Source of the DNA: Myxococcota bacterium
GTDB taxonomy: Bacteria; Myxococcota_A; Bradymonadia; UBA7976; UBA1532
Length of the DNA: 64,000 nucleotides
Assembly (NCBI GenBank): GCA_963169045.1
Contig: CAUJDF010000108.1
Coordinates: forward strand, 99,490 to 163,489
Direction: 5' to 3'
A model generated the notes under the pieces. It ran no database searches. It was not told the DNA's origin and saw only the letters and a list, made by a program, of their open reading frames with translations. This document shows positions 16,774-27,214 of this stretch, piece by piece. Position 1 is the stretch's first letter. Each line of letters opens with the position of its first letter. Position numbers and translations under genes: made by a program.

Positions 16774-18153
16774 TCACGCGCGCCGCAGGTGCCATCCCTT
16801 GGGGCGCAGGAAGGCATCGAAGCCCTCGTCGCCGCCGAACGCGCCGAGGCCGGAGCGGCCACGGCCGGCCCACGGCAGCGCGGCGCCGATCGGGTCGGGG
16901 TCGTTCCAGCACGCGACGCCGACGTCGAGCCGCGAGAGCAGGGCGGCGGCGCGCAGTCGGTCGGGCGTGAACACCGTCGCCGCCTGGCCGTATGCGTTGT
17001 CGGCCATGAGGCGGCAGGCGTGGTCGTCGTCGTCGGCGGCGGCGAGCCCCACGACGGGGCCGAAGGCCGGCTCGCGCATCACGCGCATCTCGGGCGTGCA
17101 GTCGGCGAGCACCGTCGGGGCGTAGAAGCTGCCGGGGCGCGCCATCCGTTCGCCGCCGCAGAGCAGCCGCGCGCCGCGATCGACGGCATCGCGCACCAGC
17201 TCGTCGAGCAGGTCGATGCGGTCGGTGCGCCCGAGCGGGCCGACGAACGTCGTGCGCTCGGCGGGATCGCCGACGGGGAAGGCGCGGACGAGGTCGGTGA
17301 ACGCGGTGACGAACACGTCGTAGAGCGCGCGGTGCGCGTAGACGCGCGCGATGGCGCGGCACGACTGGCCGGCGTTGCGGAAGGCGGCATCGGCGACGGT
17401 GGCGGCGACGGCGAGGTCCGCGTCGTCGCAGACGTAGGCGGCGTCCTTGCCGCCGAGGTCGAGGTGCACGCGCGCGAGGTGCCGGACGGCGGCCTGGGCG
17501 ACGCGGACGCCGGTGCGGTGGCAGCCACTGAAGAACACCCCGTCGAAGGGGTGCTCGAGCAGCCCGGCGCCGGCCTCGGGGCCGCCGAGGACGCGCTGGA
17601 AGACGTCCTCGGGGACGCCCGCCTCGTGCAGCAGGTCGGCGGCGGCGAGGCCCGACAACGTCGCGTGCTCCGAGGGCTTGTAGACGATGGCGCAGCCCGC
17701 GAGCAGCGCCGGCGCCCACACGGAGCCGCCGAGCAGCCAGGGCGCCGTCCACGCCGAGAGGTGGCATACGACGCCGAGCGGCTCGTAGGTGACGACCTCC
17801 TCCGCGTCGGCCATGCCCGGGAGCGCCTGGCCCTCGAGCACGCGCGGGGCGAGGCGCGCCGGAGCGCGCCGGAGCGCGTCGTGGATGCGCCGCCGCGCCG
17901 CGTCCAGCTCGCAGCGGGCCTGCGTGACCGGCTTGCCCGTCTCGCGGACGAGGATGTCCGCGAGCGCGCCGGCTCGCGCGCCGACCAGGTCCGCGAAGCG
18001 GGCGACCGCCGCCGCCCGATCCGCGAAGGGGACCGCCGCCCAGCGGGGCGACGCGCGCCGGGCGCGCGTGAACTTGTGCGCGATCTCGCTCGGTGTGTCG
18101 GTCTCGATGTCGCCGATGACGCGGTCGGTGGCGGGGTTGATGATCGTCAGCAT
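16774..18153 (-). CDS. aldehyde dehydrogenase family protein with altered active-site residues
   Basis: A 459-residue ALDH-superfamily protein, the usual length. The catalytic Cys is present in FRNAGQSCRAIARVY, and the NAD-binding region has KPSEHATLSG and FFSGCHRTG. Two other key positions differ from the family. The oxyanion Asn of the WNxP motif is Thr (SAWTAPW), and the general-base Glu of LELGGK is Asp (LDLGGKDAAYV). It may therefore be slow, act on an unusual substrate, or have lost dehydrogenase activity. Most similar in layout to succinate-semialdehyde-type enzymes, but the substrate cannot be told. It stands alone: 94 bp separate its 3' end from the next gene, and no ribosome-binding site is obvious at the ATG. 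Confidence 0.8.
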   Translation of the reverse strand: MLTIINPATDRVIGDIETDTPSEIAHKFTRARRASPRWAAVPFADRAAAVARFADLVGARAGALADILVRETGKPVTQARCELDAARRRIHDALRRAPARLAPRVLEGQALPGMADAEEVVTYEPLGVVCHLSAWTAPWLLGGSVWAPALLAGCAIVYKPSEHATLSGLAAADLLHEAGVPEDVFQRVLGGPEAGAGLLEHPFDGVFFSGCHRTGVRVAQAAVRHLARVHLDLGGKDAAYVCDDADLAVAATVADAAFRNAGQSCRAIARVYAHRALYDVFVTAFTDLVRAFPVGDPAERTTFVGPLGRTDRIDLLDELVRDAVDRGARLLCGGERMARPGSFYAPTVLADCTPEMRVMREPAFGPVVGLAAADDDDHACRLMADNAYGQAATVFTPDRLRAAALLSRLDVGVACWNDPDPIGAALPWAGRGRSGLGAFGGDEGFDAFLRPKGWHLRRA

Positions 18154-18217
18154 GCAGGCATGAGCACCCGACGAATCCCGGGGTCGCGCGTGGACCGCGC
18201 CCCAGCCCGACCCGGCG

Positions 18218-19818
<1,601 letters not shown>

Positions 19819-19820
19819 TC

Positions 19821-20393
19821 ATGGCGGTCGAAGCCGGATGCGCCGCCGGGAGAGGCATCGTGTGGGACGAAGACGACGGCTGGGGTTCCGGAGCGCATGG
19901 CGCGGGCGAGCGTGCGCACGCGCGGACGGCATCGTCAAGCCCGAGGGCGCTCGGGCCGGGGGCGCGCCGGCCGAGGGCCCTCTGGGAGGAGCGGCCGCCG
20001 AAGGACCAGGGCGGCGAGCGCGCCGGCGCCGAGCAGCCCGACGAGGACGTGGACGTCATCGACGACCCGGCGCCCAAGCGCTCGGAGCGCCTGCTGTGTC
20101 GGCAGTGCGGGCAGGTGTTGACGAGTCGCCAGTCGGTCATCGAGATTGACGGCGCCAGCGACCACGTCTTCGAGAACCCGCACGGCATGGTCTACCACGT
20201 GCGCTGCTTCGACGAGGCGCCCGGGGCGGTCACCCTGGGCGCGCCGACCGACGAGTTCACGTGGTTCCGCGGGTACACGTGGCAGATCGCGCTGTGCGGC
20301 GGCTGCCGCAGCCACGTGGGCTGGGCGTTCATCGCCGACAAGCACCGCTTCTGGGGGTTGATTCCGGGCCGGCTGGTGGCGGAGGCGGAGTAG
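19821..20393 (+). CDS. cereblon-like CULT-domain protein
   Basis: A protein of up to 190 residues. The C-terminal ~100 residues match the CULT domain, the thalidomide-binding module of cereblon, also known as a stand-alone bacterial protein (MsCI4 of Magnetospirillum). Zinc ligands are CRQC (Cys93, Cys96) and CGGC (Cys159, Cys162). The aromatic cage is intact, with spacing identical to cereblon: Trp148, Trp154, Trp168 and Phe170, corresponding to human Trp380, Trp386, Trp400 and Phe402. FENPHG and WFRGYTWQIA are characteristic. The first ~75 residues are low complexity, so a later start (GTG at 19860, or GTG at 20049 giving 114 residues) is possible. The natural bacterial ligand is unknown. 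It is divergent from the methyltransferase and convergent with the PKD gene. Confidence 0.85.
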   Translation: MAVEAGCAAGRGIVWDEDDGWGSGAHGAGERAHARTASSSPRALGPGARRPRALWEERPPKDQGGERAGAEQPDEDVDVIDDPAPKRSERLLCRQCGQVLTSRQSVIEIDGASDHVFENPHGMVYHVRCFDEAPGAVTLGAPTDEFTWFRGYTWQIALCGGCRSHVGWAFIADKHRFWGLIPGRLVAEAE

Positions 20394-20397
20394 GCGG

Positions 20398-23300
20398 CTA
20401 CTTCGAGACGGTGACGACCACGTCGTCCCAGTCGCTCCACGCCTCCCCGTCGTGGGCGCGGACGCGGAAGGTGAGCGTCGCCTCCGCGTCGGGCGCGACG
20501 AACGTCGTCCGGCCGGCGCGGCGGTCGGAGAGCGCCACCCGCGGGCCGTCGATCTGCTCCCACTCGTAGGCCAGCGCGTCGCCGTCGCCGTCGGTCGAGG
20601 CGCCGGCGTCGAGCGTCACGAGGCTGCCCGCGGCCGCCTCGAGGTCTGCGCCGGCGTCGACCACCGGCAGCTGGTTGGCGATCTCCACCCGCACCACGTC
20701 GAAGGCGCTGCGGGCGAAGCCGTCGTCGACGATCAGGGCGAAGGCCAGCGACCCGCGGGTGGCCGGCGCGGTGAACGACGGGGCGGCGGTGTCGGCGTCG
20801 TCCAGGTTCACCGGGATGCCCTCGAACTGCACCCACTGGTAGCTCAGGGCGTCGCCGTCGGTGTCGAAGGAGGCGCTGCCGTCGAGCTCGACGCGACTGC
20901 CGCCCTCGACCGTCACGTCGCCGCCGGCGTCGGCCTCGGGCTCGGCGTTGGCGACGTCGATGACGACGCGGGCCGGCTCGCTCCATACGGCGCCGTCGAA
21001 CACCTTCAGCTCGAACTCGAGGCGGCCGCGCAGGTCGGGGACGACGAAGGTCGGCTGCGCCGAGTCGGCGCCCATCAGCGGCACGAGCGGACCGCCGACC
21101 TGCGTCCACAGGTAGCTCAGCGCGTCGCCGTCCTCGTCGCTCGAGCCGGTGCCGTCGAGCGTCACGAGGTCGCCGGGCTGCACGAGGCCGCCCTCGCCGG
21201 CGTCGGCGAAGGGCCGCCGCGTCTCGACGGTCATGGTCACGAGGTCGGTCGCGGTGCCACCGAAGCCGTCGTCGACGGTCAGCTCGAACGTCGCGCCGCC
21301 GCGCTCGACCGGCGCGCGGAAGTGCGGGTTGCACGTGTCCGCGTCCTCGAGCTCGATCGGCTCGCCGGTCAGCTGCCGCCACGCGCAGGTCAACGGGTCG
21401 CCGTCCGGATCGGTGGAGTCGCTGCCGCGCAGGCCGGCGATGGCGCCCGGCCAGGCGACGAAGTCCGCGCTGGCGTCGGCCGTGGGCAAGGCGTTCTCGG
21501 TCAGCAGGGTCACGCGGTCCGCCGCGCTCTCGAGGCCGTCGGCGACGACGAGCTCGAACACCATCGCGTGGCGGCCGGCGGGGGCGGTGAAGTACGGGCG
21601 CTCGGTGTCGGCGCCGTCCAGCACCACCTCGGGGCCCTCCACCTGGCGCCAGCGGAAGGTGAGGGCGTCGCCGTCGCCGTCGAGGGAGGCGCTGCCGTCC
21701 AGGGTGACGCGCTCGCGGGCGGCGATGCCGTCGCGGTCCTCGCCGGCGTCGGCGACGGGCCGCTCGTTGCCGACGACCACGATGACGCGGTCGGTGGCGC
21801 CGGCGATCCCGTCGTTGACCGTCAGCGCGAACTCGTACAGGCCGCGGCCCTCCGCCGGCAGGAACGACGGGGTGGCCTTGCGGGGGTCGTCGAGCGCGAC
21901 GGCCGGACCGCCGATCTGCGTCCAGTGGTAGGCCAGCTCGTCCCCGTCGAGGTCCGCCGAGCGCCGGCCGTCCAGCGTGACGATCTCGCCCGCCGGCGCG
22001 TCGACGTCGTCTCCGGCGTGGGCCACCGGCGCGTGGTTCGCCACGGCGATGGTCACCACGTCGTTGTCCTGCAGCTCGCCGTCGGAGACGTTGAGCTTGA
22101 AGGTCAGCGCGCCGCGGCGGCCGGGGGCGTTGAAGGAGGGCAGCGGGCCGTCCGCGTCGTTGAGGGCGACCGGCGCGCCGGCGATCTGCGTCCACTGGTA
22201 CGAGAGGCCGTCGCCGTCCAGGTCGCGCGTCCCGGTGCCGTCGAGCACCACGAAGGCGCCGCCGCGCACCTCGCGATCCGCACCGGCGTCGGCGAGCGGC
22301 GCGTTGTTGGCGACGTCGATGCGCACCGAGGAGAGAGCCGAGACCGCGCCCGACGAATCGGCGACCTTCAGCGCAAAGCCGAGCGTGCCGCGCGCCGTCG
22401 GCGCCGTGAACGACGGCGTGGCCGACGTCGCGTCGTCGAGGTGCACGGCGGGGCCCTCCGTCTGGGTCCACTCGTAGGTGAGCGCGTCGCCGTCAGCGTC
22501 GCGGGACGACGTGCCGTCGAGCACCACCCGCGCGCCGCCCTCGACGATGCGGTCGCGGCCGGCCAGCGCTTGCGGGGCGTGGTTGCCGACGTGGATGGCC
22601 ACCTCGTCGCTCGACGCGTGCCCGGCGGCGTCGCTGACCGTCAGGAGGAAGCGGTAGTCGCCGCGGGCGCCGGGGATGCTGACCGTCGGGCGCGCCAGGG
22701 TCGGGTCGTCGATGTCGACGGGATCGCCGCCGGTCTGCGTCCACACGAAGGCGAGCGTGTCCCCGTCCGGATCGCGGGAGGCCGTGCCGTCGAGCATCAG
22801 CTCGCCGCCCTCGGTCTCGAGGTCCAAGCCGGCGTCCGCCAGCGGGCTGTGGTTGCGCACGCGGACCACGACCTCGTCGCTCGTCAGCGCGACGCCGTCG
22901 GTCACGTCGAGGCGGAACCGGTAGGTCGCCCGCGGCTGCGGGACGCGGAAGGTGGGGGCCACCGCCGTCGGGTTCGACAGCTCCACCTGCGGGCCCTCGA
23001 TCTGCGTCCAGCGGTACTGGACGGCGTCGGCGTCGCGGTCGCCGGAGCGCCGCCCGTCGAGCATCACGAGCTCGCCGCCGTCGACCTCGATGTCCGGGCC
23101 GGCGTCGGCCACGGGCGACGAGTTGGCGGTGTCGACCACCACCACGTCCGGCTCGCTCTCGACGAGGCCGTCCGTCACGACGAGCTGGAAGACCATCAGC
23201 CGCTTCGCGTCGGGCGCGAGGAAGGCCGTGCGCGCCGCCGTCTCGTCCGTCAGCGCCACCGGCGGGCCGTCGAGCTGTGTCCAGAGGTACTGGAGCTGGT

Positions 23301-25995
23301 CGCCGTCGGGATCGGCGGAGCCACGCCCGTCGAGGGTGACCACCGCGCCCTGGGCCACGCGCGGCTGGTCGCGGCCGGCATCGGCGATCGGGGCGGCGTT
23401 CTCCACCTGCACCGCCACCGTCGAGGGCTCGCTCTCGGCGAGGCCGTCCGACACGACGAGGGCGAAGCGCAGGTTCGCGCGCTCCGCCGGCGGATCGAAC
23501 GACGGGTTGGACGTCTCGGCGCCGGCCAGCTGCACCGCCGGGCCCTCGATCTGGGTCCAGCGGTAGCGCAGCGCGTCGCCGTCGGGATCGTTCGAGGCGC
23601 GGCCGTCGAGGTGCACGCGCATGCCGCGCCGCGCCAAGCGCGCCTCGCCGGCGTCCGCCATCGGCGGCCGGTTGCCGAGGTGCACGAGGGCCTCGGCGGG
23701 CGCGGAGTCGGTCAGGCCGTCGTTCACGACGAGCGCGAACGAGAGGCGCTCGCGGCCCTCGGGCGCGATGAACGAGGCCTTGGCGCCGTCGGGCGCGAGC
23801 TCGACCGGGGTGCCGCCGGTCTGCGTCCAGCGGTAGGCGAGGGGATCGCCGTCGCCGTCGGAGGACGCCCCGCCGTCGAGCGTGATGCGCTCGCCGGGCA
23901 TCGCGGTCTGCGGATCGCCGGCGATGGCGCGCGGCGCGCGGTTGGCGACCGCCACCTGGGCGCGCGCCGCGGCGGCCCGCGTGATGCCGTCGCTCACGTC
24001 GACCTCGAAGACGAGCGTGGCGCGCTCGGTCGGGGCGAGGAACGTCGGCTGGGCGGCGTGGACGTCCGACAGCTCGACCCGCGGGCCGGCGACCTGGCGC
24101 CACGTGTAGGTGAGCGCGTCGCCGTCCGGATCGCGGGAGCCGCTGGCGTCGAGGGTGACGAGCTCGCCGGGCCGTACCGACGGGTCGCGGCCGACCGTCG
24201 CCATCGGCGGGCGGTTGCCGACGTGGATGCGCACCGTGTCGGGCGCGCCCTCGCCGAGGCCGTCGGTGCCGATGAGCTCGAACTCCAGGGCCTGGCGCCC
24301 CTCCGGCGCCTGGAACCAGGGGCGCAGCGTGCCGGCGTCCCGCAGCGCGACGCGCTCGCCGCCGATCTGGCGCCAGTGCGGGGTGACCGCGTCGCCGTCG
24401 GCGTCGCGCGAGGCGGTGCCGTCGAGCATCACGATCCGGCCGGCCTCGGTGATCTGGTCGGCGCCGGCGTCGGCGATCGGCGGGCTGTTGTCGACGAAGA
24501 CGCGGGTCCGCGCGGGCTCGGAGCGGGCGATGCCGTCGTGGACGACGAGGTCGAACGCCAGCGTCGCGCTCTCCGACGGGGCGTCGAACGAGGGCGTCGG
24601 CGAGGTCGGGTCGTCCATGACCACGGCGGGGCCGGCCACCTGCCGCCAGGCGAAAGTGAGCTCGTGGCCGTCGGCGTCCGAGGAGGCGCGGCCGTCGAGC
24701 GTCACGCGGCCGCTGCGGCGGACGGACAGGTCGCGGCCGGCGTGGGCCACCGGCGGGCGGTCGCCGACGACGATGCGCGTGCGGGCCGCCGCCGACTGGT
24801 TCAGGCCATCGTCGACCACCAGCGCGAACACCATCTCGCCGGGGATCGCCGGCGCGGTGAACTTCGGGTCGGGCGCGAACGGGTTGTCGAGCTCGGCGGC
24901 GGGCCCGAACTCCTGGACCCAGTGGTACTGGACGGCGTCGCCGTCGGGGTCGTACGAGGCCGCGCCATCGAGGGCGACCGTGGCGCCGCCGTCGACGGCC
25001 TGCATGCCGCCGGCCACCGCGATCGGCGCACGGTTGCTGAGCGCGATGGCGACGTCGGCCTCGTCCTCGTCCTGACCGTCGGAGACGGTGACGCGGAAGA
25101 CCAGCGTCGAGCGGCCGGCGGGCGCGACGAACGCCGGCGTGGCCGAGGTCTCGTCGTCCAGCGCCACCGGCGCGCCGCCGATCTGCGCCCAGCGGTACGT
25201 CAGCGCGTCGCCGTCGAAGTCGGTGGACGCGGTCGCGTCGAGCACGACCGTCTCGCCGCCGGCGGTGCGCTCGGGGCCGGTCGCCATCGCCACCGGCGCG
25301 TGGTTGCGGACGCGGATGCGCACGTGGGCCGGCTCGCTCTCGTACTCGCCGTCGCTGACGGTCAAGGAGAAACGGAGCTCGTCGTGCACGTCGGGCGCGA
25401 AGAACGACGGCGTCGGGCCGCCGGCGTCCTCGAGGTCCACGAGCGGGCCGCCGGTCTGGCGCCAGTGGTAGGTCAGCGGCTCGCCCTCGGGGTCGCTCGA
25501 GGCCGTCCCGTCGAGCCGCACGCGGGCGCCGCCCTCGACCGCGGCCGAGGCCGTGGCGCGGGCCACCGGGGCGCTGTTGCTGATGTGCACCGCGGCGACC
25601 GCCGAGGCGCTCGTCTCGCCGTCGGACACCGTGCAGCGGAACGTCAGCCGGCCGGAGCGCTTGGGCGCGTCGAACGTCAACACGGGGCCGTCCGTGGAGA
25701 GGTCGGTCACCGCCGGCCCGCCGATCTGCGTCCAGGTGTAGGTCAGCGCGTCGCCGTCCTCGTCGGCGGAGCCGCCCGCGTCGAGCCGCACCCGCGCGCC
25801 GACCGGCGCCGACGCCGGCGCGACGATCTTCGCGAGCGGCCCGCGGTTCGGGCGGACGAACGGTTCGCCCGGGCTGTTGTCGGGCAGCGACGAGGCCGGC
25901 GTCCCCGGAGGGTTGTCCGGCGAGCAGCCCGCGGCAGCCAGCGCGACGGCGAGCACCCAGCGGGCGTTGGCGGTGGTGTTTCGGCGGCTTCCCAT
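20398..25995 (-). CDS. giant lipoprotein of 20 PKD-like repeats
   Basis: A 1865-residue lipoprotein with lipobox AAGC. GGAGG lies ten bases before the ATG. After a Pro/Ser linker there are 20 tandem Ig-like domains of about 90 residues. Each opens with P-x-A-x-A-G-x-D, continues with V-x-LDG-x-x-S-x-DxDGDxLxYxWxQ, and ends in a LxFxLxVxDG-type strand. These are PKD/REJ-type beta-sandwiches, extended extracellular spacers or adhesion modules. There is no enzymatic or anchoring domain beyond the lipid, and the C-terminus simply ends after the last repeat. An extended cell-surface stalk or adhesin of tens of nanometres is the likely role (inference). It probably has its own promoter in the 178 bp upstream. 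Confidence 0.9.
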   Translation of the reverse strand: MGSRRNTTANARWVLAVALAAAGCSPDNPPGTPASSLPDNSPGEPFVRPNRGPLAKIVAPASAPVGARVRLDAGGSADEDGDALTYTWTQIGGPAVTDLSTDGPVLTFDAPKRSGRLTFRCTVSDGETSASAVAAVHISNSAPVARATASAAVEGGARVRLDGTASSDPEGEPLTYHWRQTGGPLVDLEDAGGPTPSFFAPDVHDELRFSLTVSDGEYESEPAHVRIRVRNHAPVAMATGPERTAGGETVVLDATASTDFDGDALTYRWAQIGGAPVALDDETSATPAFVAPAGRSTLVFRVTVSDGQDEDEADVAIALSNRAPIAVAGGMQAVDGGATVALDGAASYDPDGDAVQYHWVQEFGPAAELDNPFAPDPKFTAPAIPGEMVFALVVDDGLNQSAAARTRIVVGDRPPVAHAGRDLSVRRSGRVTLDGRASSDADGHELTFAWRQVAGPAVVMDDPTSPTPSFDAPSESATLAFDLVVHDGIARSEPARTRVFVDNSPPIADAGADQITEAGRIVMLDGTASRDADGDAVTPHWRQIGGERVALRDAGTLRPWFQAPEGRQALEFELIGTDGLGEGAPDTVRIHVGNRPPMATVGRDPSVRPGELVTLDASGSRDPDGDALTYTWRQVAGPRVELSDVHAAQPTFLAPTERATLVFEVDVSDGITRAAAARAQVAVANRAPRAIAGDPQTAMPGERITLDGGASSDGDGDPLAYRWTQTGGTPVELAPDGAKASFIAPEGRERLSFALVVNDGLTDSAPAEALVHLGNRPPMADAGEARLARRGMRVHLDGRASNDPDGDALRYRWTQIEGPAVQLAGAETSNPSFDPPAERANLRFALVVSDGLAESEPSTVAVQVENAAPIADAGRDQPRVAQGAVVTLDGRGSADPDGDQLQYLWTQLDGPPVALTDETAARTAFLAPDAKRLMVFQLVVTDGLVESEPDVVVVDTANSSPVADAGPDIEVDGGELVMLDGRRSGDRDADAVQYRWTQIEGPQVELSNPTAVAPTFRVPQPRATYRFRLDVTDGVALTSDEVVVRVRNHSPLADAGLDLETEGGELMLDGTASRDPDGDTLAFVWTQTGGDPVDIDDPTLARPTVSIPGARGDYRFLLTVSDAAGHASSDEVAIHVGNHAPQALAGRDRIVEGGARVVLDGTSSRDADGDALTYEWTQTEGPAVHLDDATSATPSFTAPTARGTLGFALKVADSSGAVSALSSVRIDVANNAPLADAGADREVRGGAFVVLDGTGTRDLDGDGLSYQWTQIAGAPVALNDADGPLPSFNAPGRRGALTFKLNVSDGELQDNDVVTIAVANHAPVAHAGDDVDAPAGEIVTLDGRRSADLDGDELAYHWTQIGGPAVALDDPRKATPSFLPAEGRGLYEFALTVNDGIAGATDRVIVVVGNERPVADAGEDRDGIAARERVTLDGSASLDGDGDALTFRWRQVEGPEVVLDGADTERPYFTAPAGRHAMVFELVVADGLESAADRVTLLTENALPTADASADFVAWPGAIAGLRGSDSTDPDGDPLTCAWRQLTGEPIELEDADTCNPHFRAPVERGGATFELTVDDGFGGTATDLVTMTVETRRPFADAGEGGLVQPGDLVTLDGTGSSDEDGDALSYLWTQVGGPLVPLMGADSAQPTFVVPDLRGRLEFELKVFDGAVWSEPARVVIDVANAEPEADAGGDVTVEGGSRVELDGSASFDTDGDALSYQWVQFEGIPVNLDDADTAAPSFTAPATRGSLAFALIVDDGFARSAFDVVRVEIANQLPVVDAGADLEAAAGSLVTLDAGASTDGDGDALAYEWEQIDGPRVALSDRRAGRTTFVAPDAEATLTFRVRAHDGEAWSDWDDVVVTVSK
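20401..25842 (-). repeat. coding tandem repeat array, 20 units of about 270 bp
   Basis: The DNA encoding the PKD-like domains of the preceding protein. Units are divergent at sequence level but keep the DGDxL-Y-W-Q core, so recombination between units could change the copy number. Unit 17 is the most atypical (LRGSDSTDPDGDPLTCAWRQ, with extra cysteines). Confidence 0.8.
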
Positions 25996-26173
25996 CTCTG
26001 CCTGTCCTCCTCGTTCGCGGCGGCCCGCGCTTGCGCGCCCCCCGGGGGTCTCGTCGGTCGCCGGTCGGCGTGTCGCCCGGCGCTTCGCTTTCGAGAGACG
26101 GCATCGGCGGGACGGGCGGAGGGGGTGGATGGGTGGGTAAGTCCCGGGGGGTGCAGGGCGACCCGGAGGGCGG

Positions 26174-27214
26174 TCAGGCGGGCTCGAACCGCTGCGGCTC
26201 GACGGCGATGCGCCGGGCGTCCTGCGGCAGGATGCGCCCCGACGCGACGAGCGCCGCCAGCGCGTCGTCCATCGTCTGCATCCCGAGCCCGCGCCCCGCG
26301 AGCATCACCGCGCGCGCTCCCGCCGTGCGCCCGTCGCGCAGGAGCGGAAGCAGCGAGGGGGTCCGCAGCAACAGCTCCACGGCCACGACGCGCCCGCGCC
26401 CCTCCGCCGTCGGCACGAGCCGCTGCGCCAGGACGCCCTGCAGCGTGTCGGCCAGCAGCGCGCGCGCGTGCGGCTGCCGGTCGACGGGGAAGACGTCGAT
26501 CACGCGGTCGAGCGTGTGCGCCACGTCGACGGTCTGGACGGCGGCGAGCACCAGCGCGCCCATCTCCGCCGCCGTCAGCGCGAGCTCGAGCGTCTCGGCG
26601 TCGCGCAGCTCGCCGACGAGGATCACGTCGGCGTCCTGCCGCATCGCCGCGCGCAGCGCCGAGGCGAACGCGCGCGCGGGCACGTGCCGGTGGCTGATGC
26701 ACGAGCGCTGGTCCGTGTGCACGAACTCGACCGGATCCTCGAGCGTCACCACGTGTCGCGCCGAGGTGCGGTTCACGCGATCCACGAGCGCGGCGAGCGT
26801 CGTCGACTTGCCGCTGCCGGTGGGCCCCGCCACCAGCACGAGCCCGCGCTCGAGGTCGGCGAGGCTGCCGGCCGCCGCGGGCAGGCCGAGCGCGTCGAGC
26901 CGCAGGACCGCGCCCGCCACACGCCGGATCACCGCCGCCGGCCCCGCGCCGGTCCGGAAGCAGCTCACGCGGAACCGGCCCAACCCCTCCGCCTCGTAGG
27001 CGAAGTCGGCGTCGTCGTCGAACGCGGCCCACACCGCGCGCGGCGCGATGGCGCGCAGCAGCGTCTCGAGCTCCTCTGCCGTCGGCGCCCGCTCGCCCTC
27101 GACCGGCTGCAGCACGCCGTCGCGGCGCCAGCGCGGCGCCTCCCCGGGCGCCAGGTGCAGGTCGGAGCCCTCGAACGCGGCCAGGTGCCTCAGCAGTCGA
27201 TCGACGCCGTTCAC
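26174..27214 (-). CDS. PilT-like secretion/retraction ATPase, degenerate His box
   Basis: A 346-residue PilT/PilU-family protein. FEGSDLHLAPG is the N-terminal family motif, GPTGSGKST is Walker A, and DVILVGELRDAETLELAL carries the Walker B Glu. In PilT the His box reads TGHLV..LHT; here it is MGALVLAAVQT, so both His positions are replaced. The Asn/Gln of the pilus-motor RFRVNAFxQ motif are also changed (RFRVSCFRT). The GTG start at 27214 overlaps the stop of the upstream paralogue by four bases and has GGAGG just ahead of it, so the pair is translationally coupled. It may regulate or assist a type IV pilus motor rather than power retraction itself. No pilus genes are in the window. Confidence 0.8.
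   Translation of the reverse strand: MNGVDRLLRHLAAFEGSDLHLAPGEAPRWRRDGVLQPVEGERAPTAEELETLLRAIAPRAVWAAFDDDADFAYEAEGLGRFRVSCFRTGAGPAAVIRRVAGAVLRLDALGLPAAAGSLADLERGLVLVAGPTGSGKSTTLAALVDRVNRTSARHVVTLEDPVEFVHTDQRSCISHRHVPARAFASALRAAMRQDADVILVGELRDAETLELALTAAEMGALVLAAVQTVDVAHTLDRVIDVFPVDRQPHARALLADTLQGVLAQRLVPTAEGRGRVVAVELLLRTPSLLPLLRDGRTAGARAVMLAGRGLGMQTMDDALAALVASGRILPQDARRIAVEPQRFEPA

Noticed and set aside
20452..26697. A 2081-residue frame opposite the PKD gene
   Set aside because: Arg/Ala/Val/Gly-rich shadow of a GC-rich gene on the other strand, no domains, no start signal.
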